Of a stretch of 64,000 bases of DNA, positions 36,951 through 45,900 are shown piece by piece (positions within the stretch are counted from its first letter, which is position 1; every line of letters begins with the position of its first letter). The position numbers were made by a program, and so were the translations under genes. The DNA comes from Stenotrophomonas humi (GTDB lineage: Bacteria; Pseudomonadota; Gammaproteobacteria; Xanthomonadales; Xanthomonadaceae). Location of the stretch: contig NZ_LDJI01000012.1 in assembly GCF_001431415.1 (NCBI RefSeq), positions 62,001 through 126,000 on the forward strand. Direction: 5' to 3'. The notes beneath the pieces are model-generated. The model was not told where the DNA came from. It was given only the letters and a program-made list of their open reading frames with translations, and searched no databases.

Positions 36951-37628
36951 ATGAAACCCCTGCTTTACACCGCCCCGCTGCTTCTGGCCCTTTCACTTGG
37001 CGCCTGCCAGAAGCCCCACACCGCGGCGGAATCCTCCCCTGTCACCAAGGATGTGACTGCGCAGACCACCGGCCTGGGCGAGACCGTGACAAAGATCGAC
37101 GCCCGCGCCGTCTGGCAGGGTTCGCTGGATGCCTGCCGCGAAGCCACCACCGCAGCCGATGCCTGTCTGATCAACACCCTGCGTACCGGCGGTGCGTCGC
37201 CCTCTGCGATCAACGCGGCACGCACGTTGTCCGCGCAGGGCAAACCCGGTTACATCAGCGCGTGGCAATCGATTGAAGGTATCGGCGTGGCCACGCTGGA
37301 GTTCCCATTCCGCGCCAATACCAACCAGGGCACCTGGCTGGTGGATGCCGCCGGCAAGACCGTGGACGTGGATGAGCAGGTGCTGGATGAAGGCGTGCGC
37401 AACCTGCCCGAGTACAAGGCATTCATCGACAAGCATCCGGAGGCCAGTCCCTTCGCGCCGGCCGAGGCCAGCGGCAGCGACGCCCTGCCCGACGGCGGCG
37501 TGCGTCTGCGCTACACCACCCCGCTGCGCAACTGTCATGCCTGCGCCGACGAAGGTCAGGTCACCATCGGCTACGACTTCGATGCCAAGCGCAGCTTCAA
37601 GGGAAAGCAGCTGGTGGAACTGCGCTAG
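36951..37628 (+). CDS. Lipoprotein of unknown function
   Basis: A 225-residue protein with a lipoprotein signal (lipobox SLGAC, Cys 19). The N-terminal part after the signal has a DACREATTAADACLI stretch with two Cys. The C-terminal half is a mixed alpha/beta region ending with CHAC (about residue 200), then YDFDAKRSFKGKQL. CHAC is not a heme c motif (CXXCH). I do not recognise the family. It is divergent from the SDR gene with 141 bp between starts. Confidence 0.78.
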   Translation: MKPLLYTAPLLLALSLGACQKPHTAAESSPVTKDVTAQTTGLGETVTKIDARAVWQGSLDACREATTAADACLINTLRTGGASPSAINAARTLSAQGKPGYISAWQSIEGIGVATLEFPFRANTNQGTWLVDAAGKTVDVDEQVLDEGVRNLPEYKAFIDKHPEASPFAPAEASGSDALPDGGVRLRYTTPLRNCHACADEGQVTIGYDFDAKRSFKGKQLVELR

Positions 37629-37714
37629 ACAGGTGATCGGCACGCCGGCAGCCCGAACGCGCCCCCGGTGAACGTTCAAGATGAGCGGGAGTGCGCCCTG
37701 CGCCTCCCGGCCCG

Positions 37715-38256
37715 CTACGCGGGCTGATCCCTGCAATGCGGCGTCGCCATGTAGCGTCCGTATCGCTCCAACAGGCGCGGCACGATGGCGCGGTGCAAAG
37801 GCGCCACCGGCAGCATGTACAGCCGACCAAATGGCCGGTGCAGGTGAACCACGGTCGCCAATGTGAGCTCACGGCTTTCAGCACCCGGACCGAGCTGCAA
37901 TGACAGCGCCACCCGCAGGTGACGGTCACTGTCCTCCAGCACGACACCATCCGTCGCCAATACCTGCGCGGTGAAGATCCCCAGCCGGTCCCCAACCGCC
38001 AGCGCGACGGGGGCAACGGCCGGCACACTGCGTCCTTCATCCCCAGCATGCGCATGCCCCTGTTGCGCATGCGCATCAAACCATCGAACCAACCCGGCAC
38101 CTGCCGGGCGATGTCGAGATACGCCTGTACCGCACTGATCGGCCGGTAAGGCAGGCAGATCCGGGCAGCATGGGCAAAATGACTGCCCGCCAGCACCGGA
38201 TGCAGCAACGCGCCCGACTCGATCTCCACCGTGTCTGCCCGCACAGGACCACTCAT
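37715..38256 (-). pseudogene. DUF2867 family gene broken by a -1 frameshift
   Basis: The start MSGPVRADTV is at 38256 and reads in frame through MRNRGMRMLGMKD (to about 38030), then the family-like sequence continues in the next frame (GRSVPAVAPVALAV, DDRHL-like SDRHLRVALSL, HRPFGRLYMLPVAPLHRAIVP) to a TAG at 37715. Joining the frames gives about 180 residues, normal for DUF2867. One missing G in AAGG(G)ACGC near 38035 would repair it and give LGMKGRSVP. It is either a real mutation, a sequencing error or, less likely, programmed frameshifting. The start overlaps the upstream kinase-like gene (ATGA). Confidence 0.75.
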
Positions 38257-38918
38257 GGCTTCGGCCCCTGCCCTTCGTTGTCTTCCCAATGCAGGATGCG
38301 ACGGGTGACAAAACGGTAGACCGGCTTGCCGGTGGCGAACCACAGCTCGCGTACCCAGGAGTGGCGCTTGAGCACACGCAGCTCCACCGGGGTCAACGAC
38401 TCCCGGCAGTACATGCGCTTGTGTTTGAGCAGATGCCGTAGGTCCTCGCGCGCCAGCAGCCGCATCCAGCGCGAACGCGGGTTGCCGCAGACCGCCAGCT
38501 GGAAATCGATCAATGCCGGCGAGCCATCTTCGCGCACCAACCAGTTGGCTTCCTTGGCCAGGTCGTTGTGGGCGATGCCATGCCGATGCACCCGCTGCAG
38601 CAGCCGGCGCGCGGCTCGAAAGTAAGCAAGGTCGCCCCTGGGCGGCCGCTGGTACATGGCCGCCCCCTCCATGTAGCTGCGGTCCAGCCAATGGCCGTCC
38701 CAGGCCAGCAGCTGCGGGGTGGCCTCCATGCCATCGAGCTTGGCCAGCGCCCGTGCCTCACGCCGGGCCAGCCACCAGGCCGGCAACCGCAACCACAGCG
38801 GCGTGGCGCCGAGGTCACGCCGCACGAAACGGCCGTGGGCGCCCTCGACCAGCAGGATGCGACCAAAGCTGTCTGCCTTCAGCGCGGTGAATGATGTCTC
38901 TGGAATGGGTTCTGCCAT
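38253..38918 (-). CDS. Kinase-fold protein (RIO/WaaP-like)
   Basis: A 221-residue protein with a compact kinase fold. The catalytic loop is HGIAHNDLAKEANWLV (HxDLxxxxN type). The metal site reads LIDFQLAV, with DFQ in place of DFG, as seen in small bacterial RIO-like and lipopolysaccharide kinases. The N-terminal lobe has LLVEGAHGRFVRRDLG. Target unknown: it could phosphorylate a sugar of LPS, a small molecule or a protein. Start ATG at 38918. Its stop overlaps the start of the frameshifted DUF2867 gene, so the two were an operon. Confidence 0.82.
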   Translation of the reverse strand: MAEPIPETSFTALKADSFGRILLVEGAHGRFVRRDLGATPLWLRLPAWWLARREARALAKLDGMEATPQLLAWDGHWLDRSYMEGAAMYQRPPRGDLAYFRAARRLLQRVHRHGIAHNDLAKEANWLVREDGSPALIDFQLAVCGNPRSRWMRLLAREDLRHLLKHKRMYCRESLTPVELRVLKRHSWVRELWFATGKPVYRFVTRRILHWEDNEGQGPKP

Positions 38919-39054
38919 GGTCACATTCTAGGCGGTGCCATTGATTCCACGGTCTTCATGCAGCGCTCCGGCAGGTGAACAAGCTACTTTCCAATCGAAA
39001 TGAACCTGCAGCGCATCTGCCGGTCTGACTGAACCCTGCCTCTATAATCGACCG

Positions 39055-41061
39055 ATGAATTCCTGGATCGACACCACGCTGACGTGGATCGCTGCTCATC
39101 CCGTCCTGGCCGGTGTCGCGATTTTCGCCATCGCCTTCTGCGACGCCGTCATCATTCTGGGCGCCATCGTGCCGGCATTGCCGTTGATGATCGCCGTGGG
39201 TGTGCTCATCGGCATGGGCGAGCTGTCCGGCCCGTATGCGGTGGCCTGCGCCACGATCGGCGCCTTCGCCGGCGACGGTTTGAGCTACTGGGTGGGCCGG
39301 CGCTGGGGTGACCGCCTGCGCGGCGTGTGGCCGTTCAGCCGCTACCCGCAACTGCTCGACCGCGGCGAACTCCTGTTCCGCCGCAATGCCTTCAAGAGCA
39401 TCCTGCTGGCCCGCTACGTCGGCGCCATCCGTCCGTTCGTGCCGGCAATCGCCGGCATGGCGAACATGCCATTCATCAACTACCTCAAGGCCAGCGGCAT
39501 CGCCTGCCTGTCCTGGGCGGTGCTGTTCCTGTTGCCGGGCTGGGCGCTGGGCCAGGCCTACGACGCCGTGGCGGCGGTAGCCGGCCATCTGTTCCTGGTC
39601 ATTGCCCTGCTCGGTGCGATTCTGGGCCTGGTCTGGGCCATCGTGCTCTACAGCTATCGCTGGTCCGCCGCACGCATGGATGGCTGGCTTGCACGCGTGC
39701 TGCGCTGGTCACAACGTCATCCGCGGCCGCTGGGGCGCGCATTGAGTGACCTGTTCGACCCCAAGCGACGCGAATCGGTGCCGTTGGCGACACTGGCACT
39801 GATGCTGCTGCTGCTGGGCTGGGGCTGGTTTGTGCTGTTGATGGTGGTGGTGGGCCACGGTGAGCCGCTGGCGCTGGACCTGGCCGTACACCAGCTGATG
39901 CTGGCCCTGCGCAACCCGCTGGCCGACTACCCGATGGCCGCGCTGGCATCACTGGGCGACTGGCAGGTGCTGCTGCCGGCCATCGCTGCCGGCATGGGCT
40001 ACCTGGCCTGGCGTCGACGCTGGATGGCGGTCGTGCATTGGCTGGCCGCACTGGCTTTCGGCCTGGCCCTGACCAAACTGCTCGGCACCACCGTGGACGT
40101 GGTGCGGCCACCGTCGGCCAGCAGCGGCTTCGGTTTCCCGTCGGTGGCGGTGACCATGGCCACCATCACCTTCGGCTTCTTCGCCGTACTGATCGGCCGC
40201 GAGCTGCCCGGCCGCACCCGCGTGTGGCCTTACCTGCTGTCCGGCGTGGTCGTCACGGTCATCGGGTTTGCCCGCATCTACCTGGGCGCGCACTGGCTGA
40301 GCGATGTCATCGGCGGCATGTTGTTCGGCATCTTCTGGCTGCTGCTGCTGGGCGTGGCCTACCGGCGCCGCTTCAACCGCTCGTTCTGGGTGAAGCCGGT
40401 GGCATGGCTGTTCTATGGCGTGTTCGTGCTGGCGGCACTTTGGTACGCACCGCGCAACGTGCCGGCCAAACTGGCCAAGTTCGAACCGGTGGCCGAAGCA
40501 ACCCGGTTGATGGATGCCAGCCAATGGTGGCAGCTCGGCTGGCGTGAGTTGCCCGCGCGGCGCAATGAATTCGATGACGACCAGCGCTGGCCGCTGGACG
40601 TGCAGGTGGCCGGTCCGTTGGCACCGTTGCAGCAGCAGTTGGAGCGCAACGGCTGGACCCGGCAGCCGCAGGCCGGCTGGCAACAGGCGCTGGTGATGCT
40701 TGACCAGAAGGCCACGCCGCAGGAAGTCCCGGTACTGCCAGCCACGCTGGACACCAATGTCGAGGCGATGCTGATGCTGCGTCCGGGCACGCGTCCGGAT
40801 GAGATGTATGCGCTGCGCCTGTGGCCCTCGGCAGTGCGCCTCCAACCAGGACAGGACCCGGTGTGGCTGGGCAGCGCGCAGACCCTGCGCTATCAACGCC
40901 ACCTGAAATTGTTCGGCATGTGGCGCCCGCTGCGCGGCGTCGACCCGGCATTGGATGCGGTCAAGACCTCCCTGGACGGCATGCACAGCCAGCAGCAGAC
41001 CCAGCCGGAAACCGGCTTACCGCTGTTGATGATCCGCAGCGGGGAGAAGCCGGCGCAGTAA
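39055..41061 (+). CDS. DedA-PAP2-LssY fusion membrane protein
   Basis: A 668-residue inner-membrane protein. Residues 1-200 form a DedA/VTT domain (ILGAIVPALPLMIAVG, FRRNAFKSILLARYVGAIRPFVPAIAGMA), a family linked to lipid scrambling. Residues about 240-440 form a PAP2-like domain and 460-668 a soluble LssY_C-like domain. In the PAP2 part, motif 3 is intact (FARIYLGAHWLSD, His413, Asp417), but motif 2, normally PSGH, reads PSVAV (362-366), and the Lys of motif 1 is not at its usual distance from RP. Phosphatase activity is therefore doubtful. Related fusions are annotated as bifunctional DedA/PAP2 proteins. Confidence 0.9.
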   Translation: MNSWIDTTLTWIAAHPVLAGVAIFAIAFCDAVIILGAIVPALPLMIAVGVLIGMGELSGPYAVACATIGAFAGDGLSYWVGRRWGDRLRGVWPFSRYPQLLDRGELLFRRNAFKSILLARYVGAIRPFVPAIAGMANMPFINYLKASGIACLSWAVLFLLPGWALGQAYDAVAAVAGHLFLVIALLGAILGLVWAIVLYSYRWSAARMDGWLARVLRWSQRHPRPLGRALSDLFDPKRRESVPLATLALMLLLLGWGWFVLLMVVVGHGEPLALDLAVHQLMLALRNPLADYPMAALASLGDWQVLLPAIAAGMGYLAWRRRWMAVVHWLAALAFGLALTKLLGTTVDVVRPPSASSGFGFPSVAVTMATITFGFFAVLIGRELPGRTRVWPYLLSGVVVTVIGFARIYLGAHWLSDVIGGMLFGIFWLLLLGVAYRRRFNRSFWVKPVAWLFYGVFVLAALWYAPRNVPAKLAKFEPVAEATRLMDASQWWQLGWRELPARRNEFDDDQRWPLDVQVAGPLAPLQQQLERNGWTRQPQAGWQQALVMLDQKATPQEVPVLPATLDTNVEAMLMLRPGTRPDEMYALRLWPSAVRLQPGQDPVWLGSAQTLRYQRHLKLFGMWRPLRGVDPALDAVKTSLDGMHSQQQTQPETGLPLLMIRSGEKPAQ

Positions 41062-41171
41062 TGCTGCCGGTCGCTGCAGCCCCGGCTGGCGCAATGCGCC
41101 CGGGGCTCGGCCAACTGCGATGCGCTCAGGAGCGCTGCCTGCCTTTTCCCGATGCTGCGGTGATGCCGCTG

Positions 41172-41780
41172 TTACAGGTCTTCTTCCTGCGGCACATCGA
41201 GCTCGGGAATCCACTCCAGCAGCAGGTCCAGACGTCGATGTGGATCTGCTTCCTTCAGCAGCACCAGCCGTTGTTGTTCCTGCAACGGCAGTAGTCCGGC
41301 AAGCCGCCAGCCTACCCAGGCCGCCTGATCCAGTTGAGCCGGGCCAGCGGAGGCATGCTCGCCACCGACCTGTTCGAGAATGCGTTCAAGCAAGGTTCCC
41401 AGCAACCCATGCTCAGGCCGCAGTTCATCGTCGCTGTCGCGATCGCACCACTCCACGTCGGCATCCACAAGCCCGTTGCTGCGCACCCGCGTTTCCAGCA
41501 CATGGAAGCGGCGACCGCCGCGCAGGCGCAGCACCAGCACGCCGTCGGCGCCGACATCGAAATCCTCGATTGATGCCTCCACGCCCCACGTCGCGGGGAT
41601 GGCCGGCGCACCCACTTCATCACCTTCCAGAATCAGACAGACACCGAAGGTACTGCCAGTGCGACCACACTCGCGCACCAGATCCAGATAGCGCGGCTCG
41701 AATACGCGCAGGCCCATGGCCGCGCCCGGCAGCAACGTCGAATGCAGCGGAAACAATGACAAGCTTTGCAGTTCGTTCAT
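41172..41780 (-). CDS. LON N-terminal (substrate-binding) domain protein
   Basis: A 202-residue stand-alone LON substrate-binding domain: LSLFPLHSTLLPGAAMGLRVFEPRYLDLV at the start is split here as PLHSTLLPG and RVFEPRYLDLV, followed by FGVCLILEGDEVG and RLRGGRRFHV. There is no ATPase or protease domain. Such proteins occur in many proteobacteria, and some are annotated as peptidase S16; their function is unknown. The start at 41780 follows the family. 156 bp separate it from mpl. Confidence 0.9.
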   Translation of the reverse strand: MNELQSLSLFPLHSTLLPGAAMGLRVFEPRYLDLVRECGRTGSTFGVCLILEGDEVGAPAIPATWGVEASIEDFDVGADGVLVLRLRGGRRFHVLETRVRSNGLVDADVEWCDRDSDDELRPEHGLLGTLLERILEQVGGEHASAGPAQLDQAAWVGWRLAGLLPLQEQQRLVLLKEADPHRRLDLLLEWIPELDVPQEEDL

Positions 41781-41936
41781 CAGAGACAAGAACAGGTGGA
41801 CCGCGATGATGTTACCGCAGCCCACCGGTGCGTATCCCTGCAGCAGCTGCATGCTGCGGACGCTATCTGCATCGCACCTCACGCAGTGCTTCAATCGTCA
41901 GCGTTGCGACTTTCGCCGCATCTGCATGCAGATGCA

Positions 41937-43346
41937 TCAGCCCTGCAACTGCGCCAGGAACCGGCGTGGCGCGCCATCGAAGCCGCCGTTGGACATGAAC
42001 ACCACATGGTCGCCATCGCGCACCACGCTGCCCAACTGCGCCAGCAAGGCATCCGTATCGGCCACCGCCTGTGCATCACCACGCACCGCGGCAATCACCT
42101 TGGCCGCATCCCACGGCAATTCCGGCCGTGCCAGGAACACCACTGCATTGGCGATATCCAGCGACGGCGCAAGCGCATCGGAATGCGCCCCCAGCCGCAT
42201 CGAATTGCTGCGCGGCTCCATCGCCACCACGATGCGTGCATCACCGACCTTTGCACGCAGACCTTCCAGCGTCGTGTGGATGGCCGTGGGGTGATGGGCG
42301 AAATCGTCGTAGATGGTCACGCCCTGCGCCTGGCCGATCACTTCCATGCGGCGCTTGACGCTGTGGAAGCGGGCCAAGGCCGGTGCCACGCTGGCCACAT
42401 CCACGCCCACCGCGTTTGCCGCGGCAAGTGCTGCCAGACCATTGAGCACGTTGTGCCGGCCCAGCAACGACCACTGCACCGTCGCAATCTCGGCCCCTCG
42501 ATGCAGCACGGCGAATGCACTGCCGTCCTGTTGAATCAGGCGCGCACTCCACTCCAGTGATGGATCGAAGCCGAACCGCTCCACCGGCGTCCAGCACCCC
42601 ATCGCCAACACTTCGGCCAGATGCCTGTCCTCGCCATTGACGATCAAGCGCCCACGGCCCGGCACCGTACGCACCAGATGGTGGAACTGGCGCTGGATCG
42701 CAGCCACGTCCTGAAAGATATCGGCGTGGTCGAATTCAAGATTGTTGAGGATCGCGACCAGCGGCCGGTAGTGAACGAACTTGCTGCGCTTGTCGAAGAA
42801 CGCGGTGTCGTATTCGTCGGCTTCGACAACAAAAAGCGGACGATCCGCAGGGGTCGACGCCTTGTTCCCTTCTCCCTCCGGCAGAAGCTTGCGCCCCAAC
42901 CTTGCGGAAACCCCGAAATCCTCCGCCACACCACCAATCAGGAAGCCCGGCTCACGCCCGGCGGCCTGCAGCAGGAACGCCAGGATCGTGGTGGTCGTGG
43001 TCTTGCCATGCGTACCGGCCACAGCCAGCGTGTCGCGGCCCGGCAGCACCTGCTCGGACAACCACTGCGCGCCGGAGATGTAGCGTCGGCCTTGGTCCAG
43101 CACCGCTTCCACGGCCGGGTTGCCGCGCGAGAGCGCATTGCCAATGACAATTTCGTCGCAGTCATCGCTGATATTGTCGGGCAGATACCCTTGCGACAAC
43201 GTAATGCCCAGGTTTTCCAGCTGCGTGGACATCGGCGGGTACACCGCCTGGTCGCTGCCTTCAACCTGATGACCGAGTTCGCGGGCCAAGGCGGCCACAC
43301 CGCCCATGAAAGTACCGGCAATGCCGAGAATATGGATCTTGCTCAT
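41937..43346 (-). CDS. mpl: UDP-N-acetylmuramate:L-alanyl-gamma-D-glutamyl-meso-diaminopimelate ligase
   Basis: A 469-residue Mur ligase that recycles cell-wall tripeptide by joining it to UDP-MurNAc. Marks: IHILGIAGTFMGGVA, the ATP loop AGTHGKTTTT, VEADEYDTAFFDKRSKFVHY, NNLEFDHADIF, and YDDFAHHPTAI. Compared from memory with E. coli Mpl (457 residues), it has about 16 extra residues between SARLG and PLFVVEADEYD. The DNA there resembles a dispersed palindromic repeat. Catalytic motifs on both sides are intact, so the enzyme is likely functional. Confidence 0.96.
   Translation of the reverse strand: MSKIHILGIAGTFMGGVAALARELGHQVEGSDQAVYPPMSTQLENLGITLSQGYLPDNISDDCDEIVIGNALSRGNPAVEAVLDQGRRYISGAQWLSEQVLPGRDTLAVAGTHGKTTTTTILAFLLQAAGREPGFLIGGVAEDFGVSARLGRKLLPEGEGNKASTPADRPLFVVEADEYDTAFFDKRSKFVHYRPLVAILNNLEFDHADIFQDVAAIQRQFHHLVRTVPGRGRLIVNGEDRHLAEVLAMGCWTPVERFGFDPSLEWSARLIQQDGSAFAVLHRGAEIATVQWSLLGRHNVLNGLAALAAANAVGVDVASVAPALARFHSVKRRMEVIGQAQGVTIYDDFAHHPTAIHTTLEGLRAKVGDARIVVAMEPRSNSMRLGAHSDALAPSLDIANAVVFLARPELPWDAAKVIAAVRGDAQAVADTDALLAQLGSVVRDGDHVVFMSNGGFDGAPRRFLAQLQG
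42840..42893 (-). repeat. Palindrome-like insert inside the mpl coding region
   Basis: The 54 bases encode 18 residues (RKLLPEGEGNKASTPADR) where E. coli Mpl has two. On the plus strand they contain CCCTTCTCCCTCCGGCAGAA, nearly the same as the TTCTCCCTCCGGGAGAA hairpin of the repeat at 20930, and the bases next to it read GCGCCCCAACC, like the repeat's CACCCCAACC end. In frame, no stop. Confidence 0.6.
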
Positions 43347-43560
43347 TGCCTGATTGTCGCCGATGCAAACACAGACCGGTATCCGTGTAGGGCAAACCCA
43401 TGCGTATGTAAGGTTATCCCCGATACCCTTACGACCACTTCACACACAGAATGCCCGTTGCCAGCCGCAACACCCTCCGGTCCTACTCCCCAAGAGGCCA
43501 TCCCCAGGGAGCTCATGTTGCGGGGCTCTGAGCAAGCTCATCTGCTGGCATCTACAAACG

Positions 43561-43596
43561 CAAACGCCCGGCTTCATGCAATGAAGCCGGGCGTTT
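43561..43596 (-). terminator. Strong hairpin downstream of adk
   Basis: CAAACGCCCGGCTTCAT and ATGAAGCCGGGCGTTTG are fully complementary (17 bp, loop GCA). It lies 66 bp after the adk stop in the 315-bp gap before mpl. The following bases on the minus strand (CGTTTGTAG) are only mildly T-rich. The remaining gap presumably holds the mpl promoter; nothing else was seen in it. Confidence 0.7.
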
Positions 43597-43661
43597 GCGT
43601 ATGACCTGTAGTATCACCGCCAGTCACCGGCTGCGGGGTTACCCGCCGCAGCCTTGTTCCT

Positions 43662-44225
43662 TCAGTGCTTGATCGCCGCCAGGATGCGGGCCAGCACGTC
43701 GTCCAGCTCGCCTACACCGTCCACGCGGGCCAGCGTGCCCTTGGCGGCGTAGAAGTCGATGACCGGTGCGGTGGAGTCGTTGTAGACCTGCAGGCGCTGA
43801 CGCACCGATTCCGGGTTGTCATCTGCGCGGCCCTGCTCCTGGGCGCGACCGGCAATGCGCTCGACCAGCAGTTCGGTCGGCACATCCAGCTGCACGATGG
43901 CGTCCAGCGGCTGGTTGAGCTTGGCCAGCAGTTCGCCCAGCGCATTGGCCTGGGCGACATTGCGCGGGTAACCGTCGAGGATGAAGCCCGTGGCGACGTC
44001 GGCCTGGGACAGGCGCGACTCCAACATGCCCAGCAGGATGTCGTCGGAAACCAGGTTGCCCGAATCCATCACGGCCTTGGCCTGCTTGCCCAGCTCGGTG
44101 CCGGCGGCCACTTCGGCGCGCAGCAGGTCACCGGTGGAAATGTGTGGAATCTGCAGTTCTTCCTTCAGGCGGGTTGCCTGCGTGCCCTTGCCCGAACCGG
44201 GCGGTCCCAACAGAACCAATCGCAT
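43662..44225 (-). CDS. adk: Adenylate kinase (short form)
   Basis: A 187-residue enzyme, ATP + AMP to 2 ADP. The P-loop is GPPGSGKGT (7-15); then HISTGDLLRAEV, LDGYPRNVAQANAL and the short lid (GRAQEQGRADDN), which lacks the Cys/zinc LID insertion of long forms. This short type is usual in xanthomonads. Start at 44225. Divergent from pfp, with 141 bp between starts. Confidence 0.97.
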   Translation of the reverse strand: MRLVLLGPPGSGKGTQATRLKEELQIPHISTGDLLRAEVAAGTELGKQAKAVMDSGNLVSDDILLGMLESRLSQADVATGFILDGYPRNVAQANALGELLAKLNQPLDAIVQLDVPTELLVERIAGRAQEQGRADDNPESVRQRLQVYNDSTAPVIDFYAAKGTLARVDGVGELDDVLARILAAIKH

Positions 44226-44366
44226 TCCTGACTCCCATATGTTTTGAGTAAACGGGACGGACAGCGGCGTTAGACTCATGGGCCGATTCACGCTGCACCG
44301 CAATATGCGCAGCTTACCGCATCCGGCCAATGTCCCGGAAATGTCCCCCGCCCGGAGAGTCTTCCC

Positions 44367-45623
44367 ATGTCCCAAGGCACTTTGCTTTACGCCCAGTCCG
44401 GTGGCGTCACCGCCGTCATCAACGCCACTGCTTCTGCTGTCATCGCCGAGGCAAGATCCAGGAAAATCAAGGTGTTGGCTGCCCGTAACGGCATCCTTGG
44501 CGCATTGCGCGAGGAGCTGATCGACACCTCCAAGGAATCGGCGGCCAACATCGCCGCGCTGGCCCATACGCCTGGCGGCGCCTTCGGCTCGTGTCGCTAC
44601 AAGCTCAAGTCACTGGATGCGGACAGGGCCAAATACGAGCGCCTGCTGGAGGTGTTCAAGGCCCATGACGTGCGTTGGTTCCTCTACAACGGCGGCAACG
44701 ACTCGGCCGACACCGCGCTGAAGGTCTCGCAACTGGCCAAGGAGTACGGCTACCCACTGACCTGCGTCGGTGTACCCAAAACCATCGACAACGATCTGGC
44801 CGTTACCGATACCTGCCCGGGCTTCGGCTCGGCCGCCAAGTACACCGCCGTGTCGGTACGCGAGGCGGCGCTGGACGTGGCCGCCATGGCCGAAACCTCC
44901 ACCCGCGTCTTCATCTACGAGGCGATGGGCCGCCATGCCGGCTGGCTGGCAGCGGCTGCGGGGCTTGCAGGCGAGAACCCCGACGATGCCCCGCAGATCA
45001 TTCTGCTGCCCGAACGTGCCTACGACGAAGCAGCCTTCCTGGCCAAGGTGAAGCAGGTCGTGGCCAGGGTCGGCTTCTGCGTGGTGGTGGCCAGCGAAGG
45101 CATCCACACAGCCGATGGCCGGTTTGTCGCCGATGCCGGTGGTATCAAGGACTCGTTCGGCCATACCCAGCTGGGCGGCGTGGCGTCGTATCTGGCAGGC
45201 CGGGTCAAAGCCGAGCTGGGGTTCAAGGTGCATTGGACCCTGCCTGACTACCTGCAGCGTTCGGCACGCCATATCGCTTCCAAGACCGATTGGGAGCAGG
45301 CGCAGGCCGTCGGCAAGGCGGCGGTGCAGTTCGCACTGAAGGGCCAGAACTCGGTGATGCCGGTGATCGTGCGCAGCTCCGATGCGCCTTATCGCTGGAA
45401 AATCGAAGCCGCGCCATTGTCCAAGGTGGCCAATCACGAGAAAAAGATGCCAGCCGGGTTCATCCGCAAGGACGGGTTCGGCATCACCGAGAAGGCACGC
45501 CGCTACCTGCAGCCGCTGATCCGTGGCGAAGCACCGCTGCCTTATGGGCGTGATGGATTGCCGAAGTACGTGACGTTGAAGAACGTGGCGGTGGCAAAGA
45601 AGCTGCCGGGCTGGGAGGGCTGA
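44367..45623 (+). CDS. pfp: Pyrophosphate-dependent 6-phosphofructokinase
   Basis: A 418-residue phosphofructokinase. The active-site segments are YNGGNDSADTALKV (with GGNDS where ATP enzymes have GGDGS) and VPKTIDNDLAVTDTCPGFGSA (PKTIDND, the mark of PPi-dependent forms). EAMGRHAGWLAA and ASEGIHTADG follow. It phosphorylates fructose-6-phosphate with PPi reversibly, so it can serve glycolysis and gluconeogenesis. Nearby hppA (+48300) also uses PPi. Confidence 0.95.
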   Translation: MSQGTLLYAQSGGVTAVINATASAVIAEARSRKIKVLAARNGILGALREELIDTSKESAANIAALAHTPGGAFGSCRYKLKSLDADRAKYERLLEVFKAHDVRWFLYNGGNDSADTALKVSQLAKEYGYPLTCVGVPKTIDNDLAVTDTCPGFGSAAKYTAVSVREAALDVAAMAETSTRVFIYEAMGRHAGWLAAAAGLAGENPDDAPQIILLPERAYDEAAFLAKVKQVVARVGFCVVVASEGIHTADGRFVADAGGIKDSFGHTQLGGVASYLAGRVKAELGFKVHWTLPDYLQRSARHIASKTDWEQAQAVGKAAVQFALKGQNSVMPVIVRSSDAPYRWKIEAAPLSKVANHEKKMPAGFIRKDGFGITEKARRYLQPLIRGEAPLPYGRDGLPKYVTLKNVAVAKKLPGWEG

Positions 45624-45655
45624 AGATCACCTGGCGCCTTGGATTTGTTCCTGCT

Positions 45656-45683
45656 CGTCATTCCCGCGCAGGCGGGAATGACG
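45656..45683. repeat. CGTCATTCCCGC palindrome
   Basis: A perfect inverted repeat, CGTCATTCCCGC with GCGGGAATGACG around a 4-base centre (GCAG overlapping), 32 bp after the pfp stop. This sequence type is widely dispersed in many proteobacterial genomes as an intergenic element. It may also work as a pfp transcript end. Confidence 0.7.
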
Positions 45684-45900
45684 AATCGGGAATCTGCTTG
45701 ATCTGTGATGAACCCCGAGTGCGCTGCCGTACCCGGTTTACAGGTTGAAACGCGCTCGTACAACAGCGTACCTGCCCGGCAAAGACACCGCCAACGCCCT
45801 GCACGCTCGCTGCCCATTCGTGGCGATGACTTCAGGCAGGTGTGCCGCTGCAGTCAGCGGCGCACCCTTCGGATCAACGTCCCTCGGCTGGCGGTGCACC

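Noticed and set aside
37597-38691. 364-codon minus-strand frame covering the DUF2867 region as one intact gene
   Set aside because: Its first part is antiparallel noise within the kinase-like gene, and after MLGMKD it loses the DUF2867 pattern, which continues in another frame; hence the frameshift call.
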